From Herbidospora cretacea (GTDB lineage: Bacteria; Actinomycetota; Actinomycetes; Streptosporangiales; Streptosporangiaceae): DNA of 64,000 nucleotides. The stretch is taken from positions 496,001 through 560,000 of the forward strand of contig NZ_BBXG01000001.1 of NCBI RefSeq assembly GCF_001570605.1, read 5' to 3'. The position numbers were made by a program, and so were the translations under genes. Below the pieces are notes generated by a model. The model was not told the DNA's origin. It worked only from the letters and a program-made list of their open reading frames with translations, and made no database searches. Of the stretch, positions 8,776-15,652 are shown piece by piece (the first letter of the stretch is position 1; each line of letters begins with the position of its first letter).

Positions 8776-9501
8776 TCAGGGCTTGGGCCACGGGTTGGCC
8801 TTGCAGCCGCGCAGCGAGATCGTCTGCTGGACCATCACCGGCGCGGGCCTGCCCCGGGCCGGGCAGTCGCGGTGGCCGTGGCCCAGGCCGTGGCCGACCT
8901 CGTGGCTGATCACGTACTTCCGGTAGAGGTCCAGGTCCTTGTACGTGTCCGCGCCGAACGCCCATCTCCTGGCGTTGATCACCGCGCGGTGGCCGTTCCA
9001 GCAGGAGAGCTGGCCGAAGGTGCGCAGCGGCAGGCACTCGCGGTTGGTCGTGCCGGGACTGGACAGCGCGACCCGGAGCCGGGCCGGGCCCTTCGACACC
9101 CGCTCGAACCGCCCCCAGCCCCGGGGGTCGTTGAGGATCTCGTGGACGGCCGTCGCGAACTCGTCCAGATCGAAGGGGAGGCCCTTCTCGACCTCCACCA
9201 TGTAGGTGATCACCGGGCCCTTGCCCTCGCGGGGCTCGGCCTCGCCGCCGGCGGTGCGGAACTTCCCCGAGCCCTTCTCCGGCACCTTGAGCTTCTTCGG
9301 CTTCGTCGGCGGCGGCGGCGGGATCGGCGCGGGCGGCGGGAGGAACGGCCGCGCGATCACCGGAGACGGCGACGGCGGCGGCGGAACGGTCCCGACCTGC
9401 GCCACCGGTTCCGGGACCTCCTCGGACGGCAGCGCGAAGCCCCAGGTCACCGCGCCCACCACGGCGATCCCGGCCGCCGCGAACAGGACACGGTGGTTCA
9501 C
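8776..9501 (-). CDS. Secreted DUF3152-type zinc metalloprotease-like protein
   Basis: A 241-aa exported protein. The N-terminus (MNHRVLFAAAGIAVVGAVTWG) is a signal anchor or signal peptide, then a Pro-rich linker (PPPPSPSP, PPPPPTKPKK), then the DUF3152 domain (TYMVEVEKGLPFDLDEFA, DPRGWG, CWNGHRAVINARRW). Near the C-terminus HEVGHGLGHGH fits the HExxHxxGxxH zinc motif of metzincins, with all three His and the Glu present. Start is GTG 9499-9501 with GGGAGG just upstream. The substrate is unknown. It lies upstream of the esterase on the same strand, with an 83-nt gap. Confidence 0.87.
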   Translation of the reverse strand: MNHRVLFAAAGIAVVGAVTWGFALPSEEVPEPVAQVGTVPPPPSPSPVIARPFLPPPAPIPPPPPTKPKKLKVPEKGSGKFRTAGGEAEPREGKGPVITYMVEVEKGLPFDLDEFATAVHEILNDPRGWGRFERVSKGPARLRVALSSPGTTNRECLPLRTFGQLSCWNGHRAVINARRWAFGADTYKDLDLYRKYVISHEVGHGLGHGHRDCPARGRPAPVMVQQTISLRGCKANPWPKP

Positions 9502-9619
9502 GACCCTCCCAAAACGAACTGAAGGTGATCATACGGGAGGAGATCATCCACACAGTTACGGTTGGGGGGTATTGCTGGCGCTTTCCGATGAATCGTGGGC
9601 GTAGTCCGAATTTGCGAAC

Positions 9620-9625
9620 TAGAGT
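9620..9625 (+). promoter_or_regulatory. Possible -10 element for the CHAP gene
   Basis: TAGAGT lies about 20 nt before ATG 9644 and 34 nt before GTG 9659, giving a short leader. No convincing -35 was found, so this is tentative. Confidence 0.3.
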
Positions 9626-9658
9626 CCCCAGTATCGGGCGGGCATGGAGGACAAACGG

Positions 9659-10453
9659 GTGGAACGTTCCCCTGAGACGATCACCAATGACCTTTTAGCC
9701 GTCGTCACCCGAGAGCTCGGATACCGGGAGAAGCCGGGACAGCACACCAAGTACGGCGCGTGGTACGCCGAGACCGTCAAGGATCCGCAGTACCGCAACG
9801 CCGCCTGGTGTGACATGTTCATCGCCTGGGCCGCGGACAAGGCCGGAGTCACCGACTACGTCGGGTCCTTCGCCTGGACGCCGTCGCACGCGCGCTGGTT
9901 CGAACAGCGCCAGGCCTGGACGGACACCCCCGAGCCGGGAGCCCTGGTCTTCTTCGACTGGGCGGGTGGCGACGACATCAAGGGCATCGATCACGTGGGC
10001 ATCGTCGAGAGGGTCGACGGCGGCAAGATCCATACGATCGAGGCGAACGTCGACAAGGTATGGCTCAAGCGAAAGGTCCGCGACGAGAGCAAGGTGGTCG
10101 GCTACGGAGTGCCGCGCATGGTCAAGCCGGACCTCACGGTCGAGCCGGGCGACGTGACCCTCGCGTTACGGCCCGACGCCGTCAGCGCCACCACGAGCCA
10201 GGCGGCCGGGGTCGACCCGGTCGCGGCGATGGCGACCGGCGTGCTCGTCGTGGCGGTCGGGGTGAGCCTCATCTTCGGCGGCTTCCACGTGAAGAAGATC
10301 GCCTTCTCCGAGGGCCGCCACCGCCGCAGGCAGAAGCCGGCCCCGGTGGAGCCGCCGCCGTCGCTGGGAGCGTCCCTGGAGGCGGCGGAGCGGGCGATGG
10401 CCTCGGTGGCGGTCCGGGTCTCCTCCAGCCGCCGCTCCCGGCCCTACGAGTAG
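9659..10453 (+). CDS. Membrane-anchored CHAP-domain hydrolase without a signal peptide
   Basis: The CHAP domain fills residues 5-140 of this 264-aa protein: Cys in NAAWCDMFIAWAADKAG (about residue 51), His in GIDHVGIVERV (about 112) and the acidic/polar third residue in HTIEAN (about 128-130). CHAP enzymes are cysteine amidases or endopeptidases that cut peptidoglycan. A single membrane segment follows (AAMATGVLVVAVGVSLIFGGF, about 195-216), then a basic tail. There is no N-terminal signal peptide; the positive charges after the membrane segment imply N-out/C-in. GTG 9659 is preferred because GGAGG lies 8 nt upstream; ATG 9644, 5 codons earlier, is the alternative. Confidence 0.85.
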   Translation: MERSPETITNDLLAVVTRELGYREKPGQHTKYGAWYAETVKDPQYRNAAWCDMFIAWAADKAGVTDYVGSFAWTPSHARWFEQRQAWTDTPEPGALVFFDWAGGDDIKGIDHVGIVERVDGGKIHTIEANVDKVWLKRKVRDESKVVGYGVPRMVKPDLTVEPGDVTLALRPDAVSATTSQAAGVDPVAAMATGVLVVAVGVSLIFGGFHVKKIAFSEGRHRRRQKPAPVEPPPSLGASLEAAERAMASVAVRVSSSRRSRPYE

Positions 10454-10459
10454 GCCGGA

Positions 10460-10939
10460 TCAGCCGTCGGCCGCCCAGGCCCACGTCTTCTTCAGCACCG
10501 CCGCGACCCGGGCGAAGCGCATCGCGTCGAGGACGGCGCCCTCGCGGCGGATGTCGTCCTCGTTCATCTCGAAGACGCGGTCGAGCCGGAGGAAGGACGG
10601 CCGGGCGTCGCCGCCCCAGACGCCGAGCGGGAGCCATTCGCGCGGGTCGTCGCCGCCCTTGCTGGAGAGCATCATGCCGAGCAGCCGCCGTCCGTGGCGG
10701 CCGACGACCAGCAGCGGGCGGTCCTTGCCCCGGGACGGGTCCTCCTCGTAGGGGACCCACGTCCAGACGACCTCGCCCGGGTCGGCCATGCCGTCGAGGT
10801 CGGGCGAGTACTCCATGAACGCGGCCCGGTCGATCCGGTGGACCTCGCGGACGGCGCCCCGCGACGGGCGCGGGTCCTCTCCATGATCACGCACGATAAG
10901 CACCTTATCGGACGGTACGCACCCAATACGGGTCGTCAT
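10460..10939 (-). CDS. PemK/MazF-like (type II toxin family) protein with N-terminal extension
   Basis: A 159-aa protein. The core from about residue 53 matches the MazF/PemK beta-barrel: PGEVVWTWVPYEED, GKDRPLLVVGRHGRRLLGMMLSS, then SFLRLDRVFEMNEDD. MazF-fold toxins are endoribonucleases, but these actinobacterial single-copy versions are usually uncharacterised. About 50 residues precede the core. The start is uncertain: ATG 10939 has GGGAG 9 nt upstream and overlaps the preceding gene by 35 nt; GTG 10903 would start 1 nt after that gene's TAA and lies inside a palindrome. No classical antitoxin is seen; the upstream Cys-rich gene is the only partner candidate. It is convergent with the CHAP gene (6-nt gap). 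Confidence 0.75.
   Translation of the reverse strand: MTTRIGCVPSDKVLIVRDHGEDPRPSRGAVREVHRIDRAAFMEYSPDLDGMADPGEVVWTWVPYEEDPSRGKDRPLLVVGRHGRRLLGMMLSSKGGDDPREWLPLGVWGGDARPSFLRLDRVFEMNEDDIRREGAVLDAMRFARVAAVLKKTWAWAADG
10894..10910. promoter_or_regulatory. Perfect 7-bp inverted repeat at the junction of the Cys-rich and PemK-like genes
   Basis: CGATAAG, CAC, CTTATCG is a perfect palindrome with a 3-nt centre. It covers the TAA stop of the Cys-rich gene and the possible GTG start of the PemK-like gene. It could be an internal operator or an RNA hairpin that limits translation of the downstream gene; neither is proven. Confidence 0.4.
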
Positions 10940-11402
10940 AGAGGACCGCTCCCGAGTCGTCCATGAGCTGGTCGGGCGCCGAGATCAGCTCGACCTCGCC
11001 CTCCTCCCGGAGCTGGAGCAGGACGTCCCGCACGCGGGGCCCGACCGGCAGCCGCCCCGGCGCCAGGTTGAGGCGTTCGCGCACCAGGTCGGCGAGCTCC
11101 GACAGCCGGAACGGCCGCCCCGGCAGCAGCGCCAGCACGACCCGGACGGGGATGACCGACTCGGCCTCGACGTGCGCCAGCTCCCACACGAGCTGAGGCC
11201 CCCGGCGGCCGGTCCCGGCGCAGGCCAGGCAGCGCCGCCGCCAGCCGGGGAACGGCTCCTCCTCGGTGGTGCCGAAGCAGGCCGTGCAGAGATTGGCCTC
11301 GGACGCGTGCAGCTCCGCCGTCACCTGGTCGGGGAGCTCGGCCCCGCACGAGCAGGAGTAGGGCGCGTACGACATGGTGTGCTGCTTTTTCTCCTGGTTC
11401 AT
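10905..11402 (-). CDS. Cys-rich (zinc-binding) protein with a winged-helix-like C-terminus
   Basis: A 165-aa protein of unknown family. After a short polar N-terminus come CSCGAEL, LCTACFG and CLACAGTG: seven cysteines in CxC, CxxC and CxxCxGxG patterns, suggesting one or two zinc sites like the DnaJ zinc finger. The C-terminal part (RPFRLSELADLVRERLNLAPG, VRDVLLQLREEGEVELI) reads like a winged helix. ATG 11402 is chosen because TACAGT lies 8 nt upstream and no Shine-Dalgarno exists (leaderless). Downstream and overlapping is the PemK/MazF-like gene, so this protein may be a DNA-binding partner; this is inference only. Confidence 0.7.
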   Translation of the reverse strand: MNQEKKQHTMSYAPYSCSCGAELPDQVTAELHASEANLCTACFGTTEEEPFPGWRRRCLACAGTGRRGPQLVWELAHVEAESVIPVRVVLALLPGRPFRLSELADLVRERLNLAPGRLPVGPRVRDVLLQLREEGEVELISAPDQLMDDSGAVLYDDPYWVRTVR

Positions 11403-11410
11403 CCCTTGGC

Positions 11411-11416
11411 ACTGTA
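11411..11416 (-). promoter_or_regulatory. -10 element of a probable leaderless promoter (Cys-rich gene)
   Basis: On the minus strand TACAGT ends 8 nt before ATG 11402. It fits TANNNT, and the start has no usable ribosome-binding site. Confidence 0.45.
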
Positions 11417-11483
11417 GTTGCTGATGGTGCGACACGGGCGGGTCCTGACCAGCACGTGAACGTGTTGTGACACCATTCCTCGT

Positions 11484-12575
11484 ATGCGAAAAACCGGATG
11501 GCTTGTCGCGGGGGCACTCGCCGCTGGTGTCGCGTGGAAACTCCGCGACATCCCCGAGTCGATGGGCGCCGCCCCCGCGGGCGAGCGCGCCGATCGGGTC
11601 CGCCGTTCCCCGCAGTTCCACGGCACGGCGTTCGCCAACTCGGCGCCCGCCGTCGTCACCCCGCGCGAGGAGACCGCCAAGATCCTCCGCGACCTCCTGT
11701 TCGGCCGCGAGCAGCGCCGCCCGCGCGGCGTCATCCCCGTGGTCACGCCCTCTCCCGACCCCATCAGCGACCTCGACCTCGTCTGGTACGGCCACGCGAC
11801 CGTCCTGGTCGAGATCGAGGGCCGCCGGGTCATGTTCGACCCGGTCTGGAGCGACCGGTGCTCGCCGGTCCCCTTCGCCGGGCCCGCCCGCACCCACAGG
11901 CCGCCGACGCCGCTCGACATGCTGCCCCGGCTCGACGCGATCGTGATCTCCCACGACCACTACGACCACCTCGACATGCGGACCGTCCAGGCCCTCATCG
12001 GCTTCCAGGACGCGCCCTTCGTCGTCCCCCTCGGCGTGGGCGCCCACCTGGAGAAGTGGGGCGTGCCCGAGTCGCGGATCGTCGAGCTCGACTGGAACGA
12101 GAGCGTGACCGTCCGCGGCCTGGAGCTGACCGTCACCGAGGCCCGCCACTTCTCCGGCCGCGCCTTCACCCGCAACACCACCCTGTGGGGGTCGTGGGTC
12201 GTGGCCGGGGAGCGCCGCAAGGTCTTCTACACCGGCGACTCCGGCTACTTCGAGGGCTACGCCGAGATCGGCCGCCGCCACGGCCCGTTCGACGCGGCGC
12301 TGATCCAGATCGGCGCGTACAGCGAGAGCTGGCCCGACATCCACATGACGCCCGAGGAGGCGGTCCGCGCCCACCTCGACCTGAACGCCGGGCTGCTGGT
12401 GCCGGTCCACTGGTGCACCTTCACGCTGGCCTTCCACGCGTGGGGCGAGCCGGTCGACCGCCTGTGGCGGGAGGCGAAGGGCCGGGGCGTCCACCTGGCC
12501 GTGCCCAGACCCGGCGAGCGCTTCGCGGTCGACGAGCCTCCGCTTGTGGACGGCTGGTGGCAGCAGATCCAATAG
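11484..12575 (+). CDS. MBL-fold metal-dependent hydrolase (NAPE-PLD/UlaG-like)
   Basis: A 363-aa metallo-beta-lactamase-fold hydrolase. An N-terminal hydrophobic helix (GWLVAGALAAGVAWKL) may anchor it to the membrane. The core carries WYGHATVLVEIEGRRVMFDPVWS, the dinuclear metal motif SHDHYDHLD (HxHxDH), YTGDSGYFEGY with the bridging Asp, and the late His in VPVHWCTFTLAFHAW. The order and the EARHFSGR segment match the group that includes NAPE-phospholipase D and many bacterial phosphodiesterase-like enzymes. A lipid phosphodiester substrate is therefore plausible but not shown. It is divergent from the Cys-rich gene. Confidence 0.9.
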   Translation: MRKTGWLVAGALAAGVAWKLRDIPESMGAAPAGERADRVRRSPQFHGTAFANSAPAVVTPREETAKILRDLLFGREQRRPRGVIPVVTPSPDPISDLDLVWYGHATVLVEIEGRRVMFDPVWSDRCSPVPFAGPARTHRPPTPLDMLPRLDAIVISHDHYDHLDMRTVQALIGFQDAPFVVPLGVGAHLEKWGVPESRIVELDWNESVTVRGLELTVTEARHFSGRAFTRNTTLWGSWVVAGERRKVFYTGDSGYFEGYAEIGRRHGPFDAALIQIGAYSESWPDIHMTPEEAVRAHLDLNAGLLVPVHWCTFTLAFHAWGEPVDRLWREAKGRGVHLAVPRPGERFAVDEPPLVDGWWQQIQ

Positions 12576-12617
12576 GCTGTCGGCTTCCGTGAAAGCGAAG
12601 ACCGGGGGAGTAGCCAC

Positions 12618-12974
12618 GTGGCCGAGAAGGTCGTCCTGATCGATGATCTCGACGCGTCCGAAGGGGAAGACGTCTCGCGGCGGGAGTTCCGCCTGCTCGA
12701 CAAGTTGTTCGCGATCGACCTGTCCGAGGCCAACAACGAGCGCCTCGCCGAGGCGGTCGGCCTGATCGAGCTCGCGATCGAGAAGGGCCGCGAGGTCAAG
12801 CAGGCGGGGCGGGGCCGCAAGCCGGCCGAGCCCAGCAAGCTCCAGGGGTTCACCAACACCGACGTCCGCGAGTGGGCCAGGGCGCAGGGCATGGAGGTCC
12901 CCGCGCGCGGGAAACTGCCCGAAGACGTGATCGACGCCTTCGTGGCGGCGCAGCGGGAGCCCGTGGAAGGCTGA
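12618..12974 (+). CDS. Lsr2-family nucleoid-associated protein (variant DNA-binding motif)
   Basis: A 118-aa protein with the two-part Lsr2 layout. An N-terminal dimerisation region (MAEKVVLIDDLDASEGEDVS, then RLLDKLFAIDLSEANNERLAEAV) is joined by a basic linker (RGRKPAEPSK) to the C-terminal DNA-binding helices (NTDVREWARAQGMEVPARGK, LPEDVIDAFVAA). Lsr2 binds AT-rich minor grooves and silences foreign DNA in actinobacteria. The minor-groove hook, normally RGR, reads RGK here. Start GTG 12618 has GGGGGAG 7 nt upstream. It is followed after 4 nt by the PHP gene. It may be a paralogue with altered affinity rather than the main Lsr2. Confidence 0.88.
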   Translation: MAEKVVLIDDLDASEGEDVSRREFRLLDKLFAIDLSEANNERLAEAVGLIELAIEKGREVKQAGRGRKPAEPSKLQGFTNTDVREWARAQGMEVPARGKLPEDVIDAFVAAQREPVEG

Positions 12975-12978
12975 TCGC

Positions 12979-13803
12979 GTGCGGATCGACCTCCACAGCC
13001 ACAGCACCGCCTCCGACGGGACCGAGCGCCCCGCCGAGGTGGTGTGGCGCGCGAAGGAGGCCGGTCTCGACGTGCTGGCCCTCACCGACCACGACGGCGT
13101 CGGCGGCCACGCCGAGGCGCTGGCCAACCTGCCCGACGGCCTGACGCTGGTGCCCGGCATGGAGTTGTCGTGCCGCCGCGACGGGATGAGCATCCACATG
13201 CTCGCCTACCTGTTCGACCCCGACCACCCGGGCCTGTCCCGGGAGACCGCGCTGATCCGCGAGGCCAGAGACGGCCGGGCCGCCGAGATGGTGGCCCGGC
13301 TGGTCGCCCTCGGCGTCCCCATCACCCTGGAGATGGTCGAGGAGATCGCGGGCGGGGGAGTGATCGGGCGCCCCCACGTGGCCCGCGCGATGGTGGCCGT
13401 CGGCGCCGTGGCCGACTTCGAGGAGGCCTTCTCCAACCGCTGGATCGGTTCGGGGGGCCGGGCCCACGTGGCCCGCTACGCCCTCGATCCGGTGCGCGCC
13501 GTGGAGCTGACCCGCGCGGCGGGCGGCGTGGCGGTGCTGGCCCACCCGCGTTCGGCCAAACGCGGCCGGGTGGTGCCCGACGAGTGGATCGCCGACATGG
13601 CGGCGGCCGGGCTGGCCGGGATCGAGGTCGACCACCGCGACCACACGACGACCGCGCGCGAGGAGCTGCGCGGCCTGGCCAAGGACCTCGGGCTGATCGT
13701 GACGGGGTCCAGCGACGACCACGGGGCGCTGACGGGTCACCGCCTGGGCTGCGAGACCACCGCCCCGGAGGCCTACGAGGCGCTGCTCGACGCCGCTTCG
13801 TAG
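12979..13803 (+). CDS. PHP-domain phosphoesterase (TrpH/RNase AM-like)
   Basis: A 274-aa metal-dependent phosphoesterase. It has the PHP motifs DLHSHSTASDGT, ALTDHDGVGGH, VPGMELSC, GRPHVARAMV and, late, SSDDHGA. These place it with the TrpH/YciV group, whose members hydrolyse 3',5'-nucleoside bisphosphates (pAp) or trim short 5' RNA ends. Start is GTG 12979, 4 nt after the Lsr2 stop, so the two genes are probably co-transcribed. The 3' end overlaps the convergent monooxygenase gene by 31 nt. Confidence 0.88.
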   Translation: MRIDLHSHSTASDGTERPAEVVWRAKEAGLDVLALTDHDGVGGHAEALANLPDGLTLVPGMELSCRRDGMSIHMLAYLFDPDHPGLSRETALIREARDGRAAEMVARLVALGVPITLEMVEEIAGGGVIGRPHVARAMVAVGAVADFEEAFSNRWIGSGGRAHVARYALDPVRAVELTRAAGGVAVLAHPRSAKRGRVVPDEWIADMAAAGLAGIEVDHRDHTTTAREELRGLAKDLGLIVTGSSDDHGALTGHRLGCETTAPEAYEALLDAAS

Positions 13804-14990
13804 TCCCTGAGCGTGATCGCGGTCGCGGCCCTGCGGATCGGCTCGGTGACTCGCCTGATCATGCGGTTCCGGCCCGGCAGGCGGGGCATCAGGCGCAGCA
13901 TGAACATCTGGAACCGGATCTGCCCCGCCGACTTCAGCACCATCCCCTTGAGGTTGCTCGCGGCGAGCTTCTGGTTCTCCTCGACGAAGTGCCGCATGTC
14001 GCTCTCGTAGGCGGCGAACGCGGCCTCGTGGTCGCCGGCCGCGGCGGCGAGCGACCCCGCCAGGACGTATGCGCCGACCAGCGCCAGGCTGGTGCCCTGC
14101 CCCGAGGCGGGAGAGGGCCCGTAGGCGGCGTCGCCGACCAGGACCACCCGGCCGGACGACCAGCGGTCCATGCGCACCTGGCTGATCGAGTCGAGGTAGA
14201 AGTCGGGCGCCTCGCCCATGGCGTCGAGGAGCCGGGGCACCTCCCAGCCCTGCCCCGCGAAGGCGCCGGCGACCAGCTCCCGCTGCCGGGCGACGTCGCG
14301 GCGGTCGTACCCGAGCGGCTCTGAGGAGAAGAGGAACATCGCCTTGGCGTCGGCGCTCCGCCCGGTGCTGTACATCCCGGCGCTGCGGCCCGGCGCGGGG
14401 TGCATCATCTCCGTCCGGTCGAGGCCGAGGTGGTTGGGCACGGTGCAGATCGAGATGTAGTGGCCCAGGTCGTGGAGGTACGCGGACTCCTCGCCGAAGG
14501 CCAGCGCCCGGACGTTGGAGTGGAGCCCGTCGGCGCCGACCACGAGGTCGAAGGTCCGCGCGGGCCCGTTCTCGAAGGTGACCCGCACCCCGTCGGCGGT
14601 CTCCTCCAGCGCCGTGACGGAGTCGTCGAAGAGATATTCGACGTCGTCCCTGGTCGCGTCGTGCAGGATCCGGGCCAGGTCGCCGCGCATGATCTCCACG
14701 TCGTCGCCCTCGCGCCCGCCGAAGAGCTGGGCGTCCATGCCGGCCAGCTGCCTTCCGGCCGCGTCCACGAACCGCGCGATCCGCATGTCGGTGCCGTGCC
14801 GGACCACCTCCTCGCGCAGCCCCATGCGGCCGACGACGTCGAGGGCGGCCCCCCGGACATCGATCTTGTACCCGCCGGTCCGCAACGCCGGCGCGCGCTC
14901 CACGACGGTCGGGTTGAAGCCGTGCCTGCGCAACCAGAAGGCCAGGGCGGGCCCGGCGACGCTGCCGCCGGAGATCAGGATGTTGGTCAT
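13773..14990 (-). CDS. FAD-dependent aromatic-type monooxygenase
   Basis: A 405-aa flavoprotein hydroxylase. The FAD Rossmann motif is at the very N-terminus (NILISGGSVAGPALAFWLRR, with GGSVAG in place of GxGxxG). DLVVGADGLHSNVR is the DG motif and VVLVGDAAYGPSPASGQG the GD motif. It resembles the group of small-molecule hydroxylases that includes TetX-like and polyketide-tailoring enzymes; the substrate is unknown. Start ATG 14990 lies 6 nt after a TACAGT -10 box with a -35 TAGACA 17 nt further up. It is divergent from a TetR regulator whose likely operators overlap this promoter, so it is probably induced by its substrate. Confidence 0.88.
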   Translation of the reverse strand: MTNILISGGSVAGPALAFWLRRHGFNPTVVERAPALRTGGYKIDVRGAALDVVGRMGLREEVVRHGTDMRIARFVDAAGRQLAGMDAQLFGGREGDDVEIMRGDLARILHDATRDDVEYLFDDSVTALEETADGVRVTFENGPARTFDLVVGADGLHSNVRALAFGEESAYLHDLGHYISICTVPNHLGLDRTEMMHPAPGRSAGMYSTGRSADAKAMFLFSSEPLGYDRRDVARQRELVAGAFAGQGWEVPRLLDAMGEAPDFYLDSISQVRMDRWSSGRVVLVGDAAYGPSPASGQGTSLALVGAYVLAGSLAAAAGDHEAAFAAYESDMRHFVEENQKLAASNLKGMVLKSAGQIRFQMFMLRLMPRLPGRNRMIRRVTEPIRRAATAITLRDYEAASSSAS

Positions 14991-14996
14991 GGCACG

Positions 14997-15025
14997 ACTG
15001 TACAAACGTCTCAATCGATTGTCTA
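14997..15025 (-). promoter_or_regulatory. Promoter of the monooxygenase gene (-35 and -10)
   Basis: On the minus strand TAGACA (15020-15025) and TACAGT (14997-15002) are separated by exactly 17 nt, and the -10 ends 6 nt before ATG 14990, giving a leaderless transcript. The promoter is embedded in the palindromes at 15002-15035. Confidence 0.6.
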
Positions 15026-15035
15026 GCACGTTTGT
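15002..15035. promoter_or_regulatory. Nested palindromes: likely TetR operator between monooxygenase and regulator
   Basis: Outer arms ACAAACGT (15002-15009) and ACGTTTGT (15028-15035) are perfect and flank an 18-nt centre. The centre holds a second perfect palindrome, CAATCGATTG (15012-15021). Both overlap the minus-strand promoter. This layout suits a TetR dimer, or two, blocking the divergent monooxygenase gene. Confidence 0.6.
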
Positions 15036-15037
15036 GC

Positions 15038-15066
15038 AAGACATCTGTACGACTGATCGCTATGCT
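15038..15066 (+). promoter_or_regulatory. Promoter of the TetR gene (-35 and -10)
   Basis: AAGACA (15038-15043), 17 nt, then TATGCT (15061-15066), ending 7 nt before ATG 15074. The start codon region also forms a short palindrome, ATGCTC GT GAGCAT (15062-15075). Confidence 0.5.
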
Positions 15067-15073
15067 CGTGAGC

Positions 15074-15652
15074 ATGGGAAATCGGGAAGACCTGCTCGCC
15101 GGCGCGAAGCGATGCCTCATGGAGAAGGGCTACGCGGCCACCACCTCGCGCAACATCGCCGAGGCGGCCGGCGTCAGCCTCGCCGCCATCGGCTACCACT
15201 TCCGATCGACGAAGGCGCTGCTGAACGAGGCCCTCATCGAGGCGATGGACGACTGGGGCAAGGAGATCGAACGCGCCCTCACCACCGAGGCGCCCCCCGG
15301 CTCCACCCCCTTGGAGCGCTTCGAGGCGATCTGGACGCGGATCATCGAGTCGTACGTCCGGCTCAGGCCCTTGTGGGCCATCCAGTTCGAGCTCATCGCC
15401 CAGATGGACCGCCTGCCGGAGGTGCGCGAGTCGTTCGCCAACGCCAACCGGCAGGCCAGGCTGGGCCTGGCGGCGCTGTTCGAGAACCTCGACCCGGTGG
15501 CCGACGAGCGGAAGGCGATGGCGGTCGGGGCCTTCTACCAGGCGCTGCTCGGCGGGCTGGCGACCCAGTGGCTGGTCGACCCCGACAGCGCGCCCTCCGC
15601 CCAGGACCTGGTCCAGGCACTCCAGGTGATCACGGCGGTCACGCGGCCGTGA
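15074..15652 (+). CDS. TetR/AcrR-family transcriptional regulator
   Basis: A 192-aa repressor. The N-terminal helix-turn-helix is clear (GYAATTSRNIAEAAGVSLAA, then IGYHFRSTKALLNEAL). The C-terminal helical domain (WTRIIESYVRLRPLWAIQFE, ALFENLDPVADERKA) is the ligand/dimer part. ATG 15074 fits a leaderless promoter (TATGCT 7 nt upstream). It is divergent from the FAD monooxygenase, which it most likely represses through the palindromes at 15002-15035. Its end overlaps the convergent stress-protein gene by 14 nt. Confidence 0.9.
   Translation: MGNREDLLAGAKRCLMEKGYAATTSRNIAEAAGVSLAAIGYHFRSTKALLNEALIEAMDDWGKEIERALTTEAPPGSTPLERFEAIWTRIIESYVRLRPLWAIQFELIAQMDRLPEVRESFANANRQARLGLAALFENLDPVADERKAMAVGAFYQALLGGLATQWLVDPDSAPSAQDLVQALQVITAVTRP

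Noticed and set aside
8767-8779. CTGAAACGTTCAG as a LacI operator for the esterase region
   Set aside because: Its halves pair only with a register slip around the centre, it lies over the stop codon of the protease gene and does not match the GGAGAGCGCTCTCC site.
10460-11402. Firm call of a type II toxin-antitoxin system
   Set aside because: The upstream protein has no known antitoxin domain and the MazF-like protein's catalytic residues could not be assigned by eye.
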